NCBI GenBank assembly: GCA_964424545.1
Contig: CAYRJN010000042.1
Span: 1-22,751, forward strand
Reading direction: 5' to 3'
Source of the DNA: JAUVIB01 sp964424545
GTDB lineage: Bacteria > Calditrichota > Calditrichia > Calditrichales > Calditrichaceae
Length of the DNA stretch: 22,751 bases
The notes under the pieces were generated by a model. The model did not search any database, was not told the DNA's origin, and saw nothing but the letters and a program-made list of their open reading frames with translations. Shown here piece by piece: positions 1-7,639 of this stretch (positions within the stretch are counted from its first letter, which is position 1; each line of letters opens with the position of its first letter). The translations under genes were made by a program, and so were the position numbers.

Positions 1-12
1 CCCCTTATAAAT

Positions 13-34
13 AAAGGGCTAAAGAGCTTTTTTT
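13..34 (+). terminator. Possible terminator of a gene left of the window
   Basis: The arms aaagggct (13–20) and agcttttt (25–32) can pair through eight positions, two of them G·U, around a four-base loop. The second arm runs straight into a T-tract ending at 34. An alternative stem of CCCTT (2–6) with AAGGG (14–18) competes with it. No gene is visible to its left inside the window, so which transcript it would end is unknown. Confidence 0.3.
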
Positions 35-263
35 GTCAGAGTGCTGAAAACAGGAGATAAAAAACGAATGTAATTTTTTTAAAGAACATGTCGTTACCCA
101 TTGATTAATGAGAATGATAGCATCGGGAGATATAATTTCAAAAAACAATATATTTAGAATATTTTTAGTATGCGCGCAATCTTAGATTCCTTCTTTTAAA
201 GGAATAACCAACGTTGGCGTTTATTTCCCCAAACCCGTCATTCACGAAATCACACCCATTTTC

Positions 264-306
264 CATTGTCATTATTTAGATTCCTTTTTTCGAAGCAATG
301 ACAGTG
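264..306. repeat. Degenerate inverted repeat resembling a dispersed short repeat
   Basis: The arms CATTGTCATT (264–273) and AATGACAGTG (297–306) pair over ten positions with one G·U. The intervening part reads TAGATTCC, a T-run, then CGAAG. The order 'tagattc…cgaag…aatgaca' matches the general shape of short dispersed repeats with an AGATTCTTCGCTTCG…AATGACA pattern that are common in many bacterial genomes. A second 'TAGATTCCTT' occurs at 184–193. The family assignment rests on resemblance only. Confidence 0.35.
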
Positions 307-473
307 TCGAGATTTTTTATTTACGCGCTTAAATTCAAAACAAACCTGTTTATATGTCCAATCCCTTGAAAACGCTTATGTAACGCGCGTTGTGAAGATT
401 GCGGGGGTATAGGGGATCTACTAATAAAATTTGCAAAAATTAAGGGAAGTTAGTATATTAACTTTTTCTAAAC

Positions 474-498
474 AAAGTGGGCTCGAACCCACTTTTTT
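474..498 (+). terminator. rimP leader hairpin with U-tract (attenuator-like)
   Basis: AAAGTGGG (474–481) and CCCACTTT (488–495) form a perfect 8-bp stem around a six-base loop. The stem is followed at once by T's to 498, which is the form of a Rho-independent terminator. It lies 16 bases before the rimP start. Hairpins with GTGGG/CCCAC stems directly upstream of rimP are known in other bacteria (the rimP-leader motif), so this is probably a leader attenuator or processing site of the nusA operon. I cannot tell attenuation from simple termination of an upstream transcript. Confidence 0.65.
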
Positions 499-514
499 GT
501 TATATAGGGATTGT

Positions 515-967
515 ATGTTGCTCGAAGAAAAACTTAAAAAAATAGCGGAAAAAATTTGCAAGGCGCATGGTCTTTTTTTGGTGGAGGCGCTGGTTAAAGG
601 GGATAGGAAAAATCCCATATATCAGATATATGCAGATAATGAGGCGGGAATAACATTAGAGCAATGTACGTTACTCTCACGCGAGATACGAGACGAGCTG
701 GATATGGATGAAACGGTAGACGGCAATTATCGTCTTGATGTTTCATCGCCGGGTTTGACTCGCCCGCTTGAAGCGGATTTCCAATTCAAAAAAAATCTCA
801 ATCGCGAATTGGTTGTAAAAGTTTTTGACGAAGATGGAAAGAGGAAAAGATATCAAGGGGTGTTAATATCTTTTGACGCCAATAAAATAGAAATTAAAAC
901 GAGTGAAGGTTTGCTCGAGATAAATAGAAAAAATATTGATCAGGCGAAACTTAAATTAGCCTGGTAA
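515..967 (+). CDS. rimP: Ribosome maturation factor RimP
   Basis: RimP is a cytoplasmic factor that binds the 30S subunit and helps mature the central pseudoknot and the S12 region. The 150-residue product has the family's usual length. It starts MLLEEKLKK and carries the signature 'SSPGLTRPL' in the middle, followed by the C-terminal Sm-like β-domain ('GVLISFDANKIEIKT'). I chose ATG 515 because an upstream TTG at 431 would add 28 residues translated through the leader hairpin. The gene opens the classical rimP–nusA–infB operon and ends 21 bases before nusA. No strong Shine–Dalgarno is present; GGGA at 507–510 is the nearest candidate. Confidence 0.95.
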   Translation: MLLEEKLKKIAEKICKAHGLFLVEALVKGDRKNPIYQIYADNEAGITLEQCTLLSREIRDELDMDETVDGNYRLDVSSPGLTRPLEADFQFKKNLNRELVVKVFDEDGKRKRYQGVLISFDANKIEIKTSEGLLEINRKNIDQAKLKLAW

Positions 968-988
968 TTTGGAGGAAAGTCGGAGAGT

Positions 989-2236
989 ATGAATAGTGAT
1001 ATTATGGACGCTATCGCTCAGATTGCAAAAGATAAAAAAATAGAAAAAGAGAATCTGAGGGATATGCTTGAGAATATTTTTATCTCAATGATTGAAAAGA
1101 AATACGGCAGCGCTGAAAATTTTGATGTAATCGTCAACTTTGAAAAAGGCGATATTGAGATTTATCAAGAAAAAGTGGTTGTGGAAGAGGTCGAAAATCC
1201 TGCAATGGAAATTGATTTGGAAGCGGCCCTCAAGATTGACGAAGACGCCGAAATCGGCGATGAGCTGGTGGAAGAAGTCGATCCGGCTTCATTCGGGCGG
1301 CGCTTAATTGTTTCTGCAAAGCAAAATTTGAATCAAAAAATCCGTGATTTTGAACGCGAGAAAATTCTTGATGAATATGAAGGCCGTGTCGGCGAAATTA
1401 TTATCGGCGATATTCATCAAATTCAAAAGCGCGGGGTTTATATAAATGTAGATAAAATTGAAGCGTTCTTGCCTAAAGAAGAGCAGTTGTCCAACGAACG
1501 TTTGCGTCGCGGCGCTACAATTCGCAGTATGATTAAAGAGGTGCGAAATCAGGGCCGCGGGCCGGAAATAATTGTCAGCCGAGCCGACAAACAATTTTTA
1601 GTTCGTCTGTTTGAACTGGAAGTACCGGAAATCTACGATGGTATTGTAGAGATTAAGGCGGTTGCCAGGGAAGCCGGAGAGCGCTCCAAAATTGCCGTTG
1701 AATCCATCGATCGCCGCGTTGACCCTGTGGGCGCCTGTGTAGGTATGAAGGGTATCCGTATTCAGAATATCGTAAAAGAGCTGAATAATGAAAAAATAGA
1801 TATTATTAACTATTCCAGTGAACCCGATATCTATATTGCCCGCGCTTTAACGCCGGTTAAGCCGGTTAAGATACTTTCCAATCCCGAAGAAAAAATGGCG
1901 GTGGCGATCATCGAAGACGAGCAGATGTCCCTCGCTATCGGACGCGGCGGGCAAAATCTGCGTCTTGCTTCGCAATTAACCGGTTTTCAGATTGAACCGA
2001 TCAAAGAGTCTGAATATACGACGGAGAGTGAAGTTTCTTATATCTCTCTCGAGGATATAGAAGAGTTGCCCAAGGCTTTGAAAAACAGACTAATTGAAGC
2101 CGATATTCTCGATGTAAAAGAGGTCTTGGATTTAGGGCAAGAGGGTTTACAGGGAATCTCCGGTATCGGAGAGAAATCCGCTTTGAAGATTCTTGAGATT
2201 ATTAGTAAATACATTGTAAATGAGGATAATGAATAA
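989..2236 (+). CDS. nusA: Transcription termination/antitermination factor NusA
   Basis: NusA binds RNA polymerase and nascent RNA and modulates pausing, termination and antitermination. The 415-residue product shows the expected order: an N-terminal polymerase-binding domain (about 1–125), an S1 domain (about 130–186), KH1 with a GMKG loop (252–255), KH2 with a GRGG loop (318–321), and one C-terminal helix-hairpin-helix region ('GISGIGEKSA', 389–398). The N-terminal domain holds an acidic insertion (about 66–100), which I associate with FCB-type NusA proteins. There are two Shine–Dalgarno-like stretches: GGAGG at 971–975, which is far, and GGAG at 982–985, which is close. It is shorter at the C-terminus than the E. 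coli protein, which has two acidic repeats. Confidence 0.97.
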   Translation: MNSDIMDAIAQIAKDKKIEKENLRDMLENIFISMIEKKYGSAENFDVIVNFEKGDIEIYQEKVVVEEVENPAMEIDLEAALKIDEDAEIGDELVEEVDPASFGRRLIVSAKQNLNQKIRDFEREKILDEYEGRVGEIIIGDIHQIQKRGVYINVDKIEAFLPKEEQLSNERLRRGATIRSMIKEVRNQGRGPEIIVSRADKQFLVRLFELEVPEIYDGIVEIKAVAREAGERSKIAVESIDRRVDPVGACVGMKGIRIQNIVKELNNEKIDIINYSSEPDIYIARALTPVKPVKILSNPEEKMAVAIIEDEQMSLAIGRGGQNLRLASQLTGFQIEPIKESEYTTESEVSYISLEDIEELPKALKNRLIEADILDVKEVLDLGQEGLQGISGIGEKSALKILEIISKYIVNEDNE

Positions 2237-2245
2237 AAGAAACAG

Positions 2246-2284
2246 CGTTTAATCATCGTTGTGTAAAAAAATGATTTTTAAACG
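2246..2284 (+). promoter_or_regulatory. Bulged inverted repeat between nusA and infB
   Basis: CGTTTAATCAT (2246–2256) pairs with ATGAT (2271–2275) and TTAAACG-type sequence (2279–2284). This gives 11 bp with a three-T bulge and an A-rich loop. It lies in the largest gap of the operon (2237–2385). No T-run follows, so it does not look like an intrinsic terminator. It could be an mRNA processing site or part of the infB leader; this is inference. Confidence 0.25.
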
Positions 2285-2385
2285 GCGCGTCGAAACATGG
2301 TTTTTGGGGTATGCGTATATTGATGGGAATTAAGTGTATAAATTGGAACGTTGAATAGGTTCCGTAAATTTAGTTTGAGGTATTG

Positions 2386-5073
2386 ATGGCTACTGCCGGT
2401 AAAAGATATAAAGTATTTAAAATATGTAAACAGTTGAATCTGGGGCATGAAACCATAGTTGGTTTTCTGGAAAGCAAGGGCATTAAGGGCGCAGGATTGA
2501 ATACCGCTGTGGAAGAGAATCTCTATATGGAGATTCTGGAGCGTTTTGCCACTGAAAAACAAAAAGCGGATCAGATAGCCGCTCGTAAGAAAAAAGGCGC
2601 CGGCAAAGAAGTCGAAAAGAGCGCACCCGAGATTGAGGATAACGATAAGCAAGAGAGTTCGGCATATATTGAGGCCGTAAAAAAATCCATAGAAGACAAC
2701 ATCGAAGCGTTGTCGAAGCCCGTTGAAAAACCCCAAAAGAAGGCAAGGCGCCGGCCAAAGCCGAAGGTTGAGGAGAAAAAAGAAGAGCGCAAGCCTGTCG
2801 AGAGAAAAGAGACCGGAGCCAAAGAGACCGTCAAGAGCGAGAAAAAAGAAGAAAAAGAAAAGAGTAAGCCAAAAGCCGCTAAGAAAGAAGAGGGCAAGGC
2901 TGCAAAAGAGGCCAAAGATAAAACGAAAGCGGAATCCGCTAAAAAAGATAAAGCGGTTAAAACAGATAAAGAAGAACGCGAGAAAGAGCGAAAAAAGAAG
3001 GGTAAAGGAAAAAAGAAAGGTAAAAAAGAAGAAAACCAACTAAGCGAAAAAGAGAAAAAACGCCGCAAAGCATTGGAGATGATCCGTAAGGACGGACGGA
3101 AAAGCGGTAAAAAAATTAATCTTGCCGCCTTGGGCGAAGACGGAGAACCCGGATCGCGCAGGCGTAAAAAAGATAAAAAGCCCAAGAAGAAGCGCGTTGA
3201 TTTGAAACAGGTGGAAGAAACCGTAAAGAAAACGCTCGCATCCATGGAAAGCAAAGGCAAAAAGCCGAAAAGAAAACAGAAAAAAGTTAAAACGGAAAGC
3301 GGCGAAGAAGTTGTAGAGAATATTATTGAAGTAACGGAATTTATATCCGCCAGCGATTTGGCCGATTTAATGGATGTCCCCGTAAATGAAATCCTGACCA
3401 AATGTATGGAACTGGGCTTAATGGTCTCCATTAATCAGCGTTTGGATATCGATACCATATCGCTGCTTGCCGAGGAATACGGCTACAAAATTGAAGAGCG
3501 TTACGCCGAAGAGTTTATAGAAGAAGATATTGAAGAAGAAGAAGATAATGAAGAGAATTTAAAGCCGAGAGCGCCTATTGTTACCATAATGGGACATGTT
3601 GATCACGGAAAAACATCTCTATTGGATTATTTACGCGAAAGTAATATTGTCAGCGGCGAAGCCGGCGGTATTACGCAGCATATAGGCGCTTATGAAGTTA
3701 AATATAACGGTAAGAAAATTACATTTTTGGATACGCCGGGGCATGAGGCCTTTACGGCCATGCGCGCCCGCGGCGCCCAGGTTACGGATATTGTTATTCT
3801 AATCATTGCGGCCGACGACGCGGTAATGCCGCAAACGGTAGAAGCGCTTGATCACGCCAAAGCGGCGGGCGTTAAAATTGTAATCGCGATTAATAAAGTG
3901 GATAAGCCCACGGCTAATCCCGAAAAAATCAAACAGCAGCTTGCCGAACGCGATGTTCTGGTAGAGGATTGGGGCGGCACTTATCAAAGCGCGGAGATAT
4001 CCGCTAAAACGGGGCAGGGCGTACCGGAATTATTGGAAAAAGTTCTGCTTGAAGCGGAAATGCTCGATCTTAAAGCCAATCCCGATAAACGGGCTCGCGG
4101 CATCGTCATCGAATCGCGTCTTGATAAAGGAAAAGGCGCTGTGGCGACGGTGCTGGTTGTTGAAGGCGCGTTGAAGGTGGGCGATAATTTTATCGCCGGA
4201 CACACATTCGGTAAAGTGCGAACGATGTTAAATGAACAGGAAGAAAAATTAAAGAAAGTGCTTCCAGCTCAGCCTGCCTTAATAACCGGTTTTATCGAAG
4301 TGCCTCAGGCCGGCGATAAATTTATTGTGATGAAGGATGATAAATCGGCGCGCGAAATTGCCACGAAACGGCAGCGCTTAAAACGTGAACAAGACGCTAA
4401 AAAAGTTAAACTGACAACATTGGCGCAAATCTCGGAACAGATTAAAAGCGGCGTAGTGAGAGAGCTGCCGATTCTCGTAAAAGCGGATGTGGACGGTTCG
4501 GCGGAGGCTTTGGTTGATTCCCTGATAAAACTCAATACCAACGAGGTGAAAGTTGATGTGATTCGTAAGGCTGTCGGCCCCATAACGGAGACAGATGTAT
4601 TATTGGCCTCCGCCGCGGGCGCCGTCATTATCGGCTTTCATGTGCGGGCGAATGCAAAGGCGAGGGATCTTGCCGAAAAAGAAGGTATCGACATTCGACT
4701 TTACAGGGTCGTTTATGATGCCATTAACGATGTAAAGATGGCCTTGGAAGGATTGCTTGAGCCGGATAAGGAAGAGACTGTTATTGGGCAGGCCGAAGTG
4801 CGCGAAACGTTTAAGATATCCAAAGTCGGGGTAATTGCGGGTTGCTATATGCTGTCCGGAAAAATCAATAGAAACAGTAAAATTCGCCTGATTCGCGATG
4901 ATGTGGAAATCTATGACGGAACGCTCGCTTCTCTTAAACGCTTTAAGGAAGACGTTAAAGAAGTTGTGTCGGGTTTTGAATGCGGTATGCAGATTGAAAA
5001 TTATAACGACTTAAAAGTCGGAGATATCATAGAGGCGTATGAAATAAAAACGGTTAAAAGAAGCCTTGTTTAA
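2386..5073 (+). CDS. infB: Translation initiation factor IF-2
   Basis: IF-2 is the GTPase that places initiator fMet-tRNA on the 30S subunit and promotes subunit joining. The 895-residue product has an N-terminal IF2_N-type module (about 6–50), a long Lys/Glu-rich low-complexity linker (about 60–310), and a second IF2_N module (about 315–365). The G domain follows, with GHVDHGKT (403–410), DTPGH (449–453) and NKVD (503–506), then domains II–IV. I prefer ATG 2386 over the adjacent TTG 2383 because GAGG at 2377–2380 is better spaced for it. The linker's base composition creates long false reading frames on both strands. The gene ends two bases before the DUF503 gene. Confidence 0.97.
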   Translation: MATAGKRYKVFKICKQLNLGHETIVGFLESKGIKGAGLNTAVEENLYMEILERFATEKQKADQIAARKKKGAGKEVEKSAPEIEDNDKQESSAYIEAVKKSIEDNIEALSKPVEKPQKKARRRPKPKVEEKKEERKPVERKETGAKETVKSEKKEEKEKSKPKAAKKEEGKAAKEAKDKTKAESAKKDKAVKTDKEEREKERKKKGKGKKKGKKEENQLSEKEKKRRKALEMIRKDGRKSGKKINLAALGEDGEPGSRRRKKDKKPKKKRVDLKQVEETVKKTLASMESKGKKPKRKQKKVKTESGEEVVENIIEVTEFISASDLADLMDVPVNEILTKCMELGLMVSINQRLDIDTISLLAEEYGYKIEERYAEEFIEEDIEEEEDNEENLKPRAPIVTIMGHVDHGKTSLLDYLRESNIVSGEAGGITQHIGAYEVKYNGKKITFLDTPGHEAFTAMRARGAQVTDIVILIIAADDAVMPQTVEALDHAKAAGVKIVIAINKVDKPTANPEKIKQQLAERDVLVEDWGGTYQSAEISAKTGQGVPELLEKVLLEAEMLDLKANPDKRARGIVIESRLDKGKGAVATVLVVEGALKVGDNFIAGHTFGKVRTMLNEQEEKLKKVLPAQPALITGFIEVPQAGDKFIVMKDDKSAREIATKRQRLKREQDAKKVKLTTLAQISEQIKSGVVRELPILVKADVDGSAEALVDSLIKLNTNEVKVDVIRKAVGPITETDVLLASAAGAVIIGFHVRANAKARDLAEKEGIDIRLYRVVYDAINDVKMALEGLLEPDKEETVIGQAEVRETFKISKVGVIAGCYMLSGKINRNSKIRLIRDDVEIYDGTLASLKRFKEDVKEVVSGFECGMQIENYNDLKVGDIIEAYEIKTVKRSLV

Positions 5074-5075
5074 AA

Positions 5076-5354
5076 ATGGTTGTCGGCGTTTTAACGATAG
5101 AAATTTTGATTCCGGCTAGCGCTTCTTTAAAAGAAAAGCGTATGGTCTTAAACAAAATAAAAGATAAGAGTAAAAAATATAATATTTCAATAGCGGAAAC
5201 GGAATATCAGGATAAATGGCAAAGGGCAGGTTTGGCTGTCGTCACGGTTTCTACCGCCCAAAATCATGTTCAGGAAACCTTAAACAAAGTATTCACTCTT
5301 TTGGATAACGATCACGCTTTTGAAATTATTAAATATAAGTTTGATTACATATAA
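5076..5354 (+). CDS. DUF503 / YlxP-like protein
   Basis: This is a 92-residue protein of the DUF503 family, known as YlxP in Bacillus subtilis, where it also sits between infB and rbfA. The start 'VGVLTIEILIPASASLKEKR' is the family's typical first strand and loop. The gene begins two bases after the infB stop, and its own stop overlaps the rbfA start by one base, so translation is probably coupled. A role in ribosome assembly has been proposed from context, but the molecular function is not visible in the sequence. Confidence 0.9.
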   Translation: MVVGVLTIEILIPASASLKEKRMVLNKIKDKSKKYNISIAETEYQDKWQRAGLAVVTVSTAQNHVQETLNKVFTLLDNDHAFEIIKYKFDYI

Positions 5355-5719
5355 TGGCAGAAAACAGACGAATAAAACGTTATGCGGATTCCTTGAAACG
5401 CACGCTGGGAATTATTATCGAAACCAAACTCAGCGATCCGCATAAAGGATTTATTACGCTTACAAAAGTGAAGATGTCTCCCGATTTAAAAATAGCTTCC
5501 GTATATTATACGGTTCTCGGAGACGATAAGCAAAAGCAGACAACAGCAAAGTTCTTTGAAAAATCGAAAGCATATATCAAAGTTGAATTAAAGCCCTATA
5601 TTACTTCACGCTGGGTGCCGGAGCTACGGTTTTTTTATGATGAAACATTGGAACAGGCGCAAAGGATTGAACAACTTTTAGAAAAAATTAAAGATGATAC
5701 CGCTCCTTCGGAAGAATAA
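5354..5719 (+). CDS. rbfA: 30S ribosome-binding factor RbfA
   Basis: RbfA is a small KH-fold protein that binds the 30S subunit and supports late 16S rRNA 5'-end maturation. The 121-residue product shows the family pattern: 'RRIKRYADSLKR' at the N-terminus, 'SDPHKGFITLTKVKMSPDLK' followed by 'ASVYYTV', and the C-terminal 'PELRFFYDETLEQAQRIEQLL'. The ATG shares its first base with the last base of the preceding stop codon. The C-terminal 26 bases overlap the truB start, so rbfA and truB are likely co-translated. Confidence 0.95.
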   Translation: MAENRRIKRYADSLKRTLGIIIETKLSDPHKGFITLTKVKMSPDLKIASVYYTVLGDDKQKQTTAKFFEKSKAYIKVELKPYITSRWVPELRFFYDETLEQAQRIEQLLEKIKDDTAPSEE

Positions 5720-6404
5720 ATCCATAGAAAAAGATTCTTTGGAAAACGGATTTATTTTATTGATCGATAAAGACAAGGATTGGTCATCTTTTGACGTGGT
5801 TAAAAAAGTCCGCAATATAGTTAAAATAAAAAAAGTAGGGCATGCAGGAACTTTAGACCCTTTTGCCAGCGGATTGATGATATTGGGAGTCGGCAGAGGA
5901 ACAAAAGCGTTGAGCTCTTTGACGCTTTTGCAAAAAAAATACGAAGTTACCATTTGTTTCGGAATGGAAACCGACAGCTATGACCGCACGGGTAAAGTAA
6001 TTAACAAAACGGCGACGGATACGCTTGAATTGGAAACGATTGAAAAGGTATTAGACTCTTTTCCCGAAACCTTTGAGCAAATTCCTCCCATGTTTTCGGC
6101 CAAAAGAGTAAAGGGCAAGCGATTGTACACACTTGCAAGAAAAGGTCTCGAAGTAGAAAGGAAACCAGCCGAGGTGAATTTGTATTATAAGGAAATCGTC
6201 TCGTGGGACAATCCATATTTAACTTTAATATTGGATGTTTCCAAAGGCTTCTATATCCGTTCGTTTGCTTATGAACTTGGCAGGAGAGCCGGTACGGGCG
6301 CTATGGCCGATGAGTTGCGGCGGCTCGCCATCGGTGAATATTCGGTTGAAAATAGTTTTAAAATTGACGAATTTGTCGACAAATGGAAAGAAATATCGAA
6401 CTGA
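5694..6404 (+). CDS. truB: tRNA pseudouridine(55) synthase TruB
   Basis: TruB converts U55 in the T-loop of tRNAs to pseudouridine. The 236-residue product contains the catalytic-aspartate motif 'GHAGTLDPFASG' with Asp55. It also has the downstream family motifs 'DSYDRTGKV', 'PPMFSAKRVKGKRLYTLARKG' and 'GFYIRSFAYELG'. It is at the short end of the family and seems to lack an extended C-terminal PUA-like domain. The ATG at 5694 lies inside the end of rbfA. The first 18 residues are less conserved, so a start slightly downstream is possible, but no better ATG is present. Confidence 0.95.
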   Translation: MIPLLRKNKSIEKDSLENGFILLIDKDKDWSSFDVVKKVRNIVKIKKVGHAGTLDPFASGLMILGVGRGTKALSSLTLLQKKYEVTICFGMETDSYDRTGKVINKTATDTLELETIEKVLDSFPETFEQIPPMFSAKRVKGKRLYTLARKGLEVERKPAEVNLYYKEIVSWDNPYLTLILDVSKGFYIRSFAYELGRRAGTGAMADELRRLAIGEYSVENSFKIDEFVDKWKEISN

Positions 6405-6407
6405 GCT

Positions 6408-7334
6408 ATGAAGGTATACAGAACCCTGTCGGATTTACCCGATGCAAAAAAAGCGGCGATTACGGTTGGGACCTTTGACGGTATTCATCTTGGGCATCAA
6501 AAAATTATCGATGGTTTAAAAGTTGCAGCCGGCGAAAAAGGGCTGGAAAGCGTGGTGGTTACGTTTTATCCCAATCCGAAAATAGTTGTTAATCCCGATG
6601 CGGGAAAAAAACTGAAGATTTTGACCACGATTGATGAACGCGTTTACGCTTTAAAAAGAACCGGCATCGATAAATTGTTGATCATTGATTTTACAACGGA
6701 ATTTGCCCGTTGGAGTTATGAAAAATTTTTAAAAGAGATATTAATCGATAAACTGAGTTTGAAAGAATTAATCATCGGTTACGATCATGCTTTCGGAAAG
6801 AACAGGGAGGGTAATTTCTCCAATTTGCAGGCCCTATCGGCTAAATTCGGTTTTGGATTGCAAAAGATACAGCCCGTTGAATTGGACGGGAAGATAGTCA
6901 GCAGCTCAAGAATCAGGGAGTTGTTATTGCAGGGAGACGTTGAAAGCGCCGGCGCGTTTCTCGGGAGAAATTATTCATTGACGGGAGAGGTCGAAAGGGG
7001 TATCGGACGCGGTCGGACTATCGGATTCCCTACAGCAAATATAGAAGTCGCCGACGCGCATAAATTAATACCGGCAATGGGCGTCTATGCCATAGATGTT
7101 TATTATCATGATAAGATGTATAAAGGCATGGTTAATATTGGCGTGAAACCGACCTTTGAAAAAGGTAAAAAGATTAATATAGAAGCACACATATTTGATT
7201 TTAATAAGGATATTTATCATAGAAAAATAACCATATATTTTAAAAAACGCCTTCGCAAGGAAATCAAGTTCGAGCGGGTCGACGACCTGGTTGAACAACT
7301 TAAATTGGACAAGGAAAAAAGTTTAGAGTTATAA
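6408..7334 (+). CDS. ribF: Bifunctional riboflavin kinase / FAD synthetase
   Basis: RibF phosphorylates riboflavin to FMN and adenylylates FMN to FAD. In the 308-residue product the N-terminal nucleotidyltransferase domain has 'GTFDGIHLGH' (21–30) and ends near 'SSSRIRELL'. The C-terminal riboflavin kinase domain begins near residue 185 and carries 'GRGRTIGFPTANIEV' and 'GVKPTF'. The gene starts three bases after the truB stop with no clear Shine–Dalgarno, suggesting translational coupling. Its place between truB and rpsO is common in bacteria. Confidence 0.96.
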   Translation: MKVYRTLSDLPDAKKAAITVGTFDGIHLGHQKIIDGLKVAAGEKGLESVVVTFYPNPKIVVNPDAGKKLKILTTIDERVYALKRTGIDKLLIIDFTTEFARWSYEKFLKEILIDKLSLKELIIGYDHAFGKNREGNFSNLQALSAKFGFGLQKIQPVELDGKIVSSSRIRELLLQGDVESAGAFLGRNYSLTGEVERGIGRGRTIGFPTANIEVADAHKLIPAMGVYAIDVYYHDKMYKGMVNIGVKPTFEKGKKINIEAHIFDFNKDIYHRKITIYFKKRLRKEIKFERVDDLVEQLKLDKEKSLEL

Positions 7335-7349
7335 GTTTGGAGGAAAAAA

Positions 7350-7619
7350 ATGGCTTTAACCAAAGAAGACAAGTTAAATATCGCCAAAAAATTTGGCGAA
7401 AACGACTCGGACACCGGTAAAACGGAAGTTCAGGTTGCAATTCTTACCGAAAGAATCAAATACTTGACGGAGCATATGAAGATTCATAAAAAGGATCATC
7501 ATAATCGTCGCGGTTTGTTGAAATTGGTAGGTCAAAGAAGACGATTGCTGCGCTATCTCGCTAAAAAAGATATTATGAGATATCGTAACGTTATTAAAGA
7601 ATTAGGTATAAGAAAGTAA
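7350..7619 (+). CDS. rpsO: 30S ribosomal protein S15
   Basis: S15 is a primary 16S rRNA-binding protein of the central domain. The 89-residue product has the usual length and the signature region 'HKKDHHNRRGLLKLVGQRRRLLRYL' at about 46–70. A strong GGAGG at 7339–7343 lies six bases before the ATG and is the clearest ribosome binding site of this operon, fitting the high expression expected. It is followed by pnp after 20 bases, the familiar rpsO–pnp pair. I see no obvious S15 autoregulatory structure, but the upstream space is only 15 bases. Confidence 0.98.
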   Translation: MALTKEDKLNIAKKFGENDSDTGKTEVQVAILTERIKYLTEHMKIHKKDHHNRRGLLKLVGQRRRLLRYLAKKDIMRYRNVIKELGIRK

Positions 7620-7639
7620 TTTAATCCCTCGGAGAAAGA

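Larger units (their letters stand above)
1..514. other. Non-coding region upstream of rimP
   Basis: No convincing gene lies here. The stretch is AT-rich and carries several dyads. A hairpin with a T-run sits at 13–34. A TTCCTT/AAGGAA inverted repeat covers 187–204, and a perfect 10-base palindrome CCAACGTTGG covers 208–217. A 10-bp imperfect inverted repeat covers 264–306, and the rimP leader hairpin covers 474–498. The promoter of the rimP operon should be here, but I find no strong -35/-10 pair. An open frame can be extended upstream from rimP to a TTG at 431, but it crosses the leader hairpin and adds residues not seen in the RimP family. Confidence 0.7.

Noticed and set aside
101..114. 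TTGATTAATG-A/G-GAA shared between 101–114 and 21601–21614
   Set aside because: It is a 14-base near-match in AT-rich non-coding DNA with different surroundings; chance is a sufficient explanation without more copies.
431..514. N-terminal extension of rimP from a TTG
   Set aside because: It would translate through the leader hairpin and T-tract and adds residues foreign to RimP. ATG 515 gives the normal family start and length.
2571..3431. Long minus-strand open frames opposite the infB N-terminal region
   Set aside because: They are Ser/Phe/Leu-rich mirror products of the Lys/Glu-rich low-complexity linker of IF-2, with no recognisable domain and no gene-like context.
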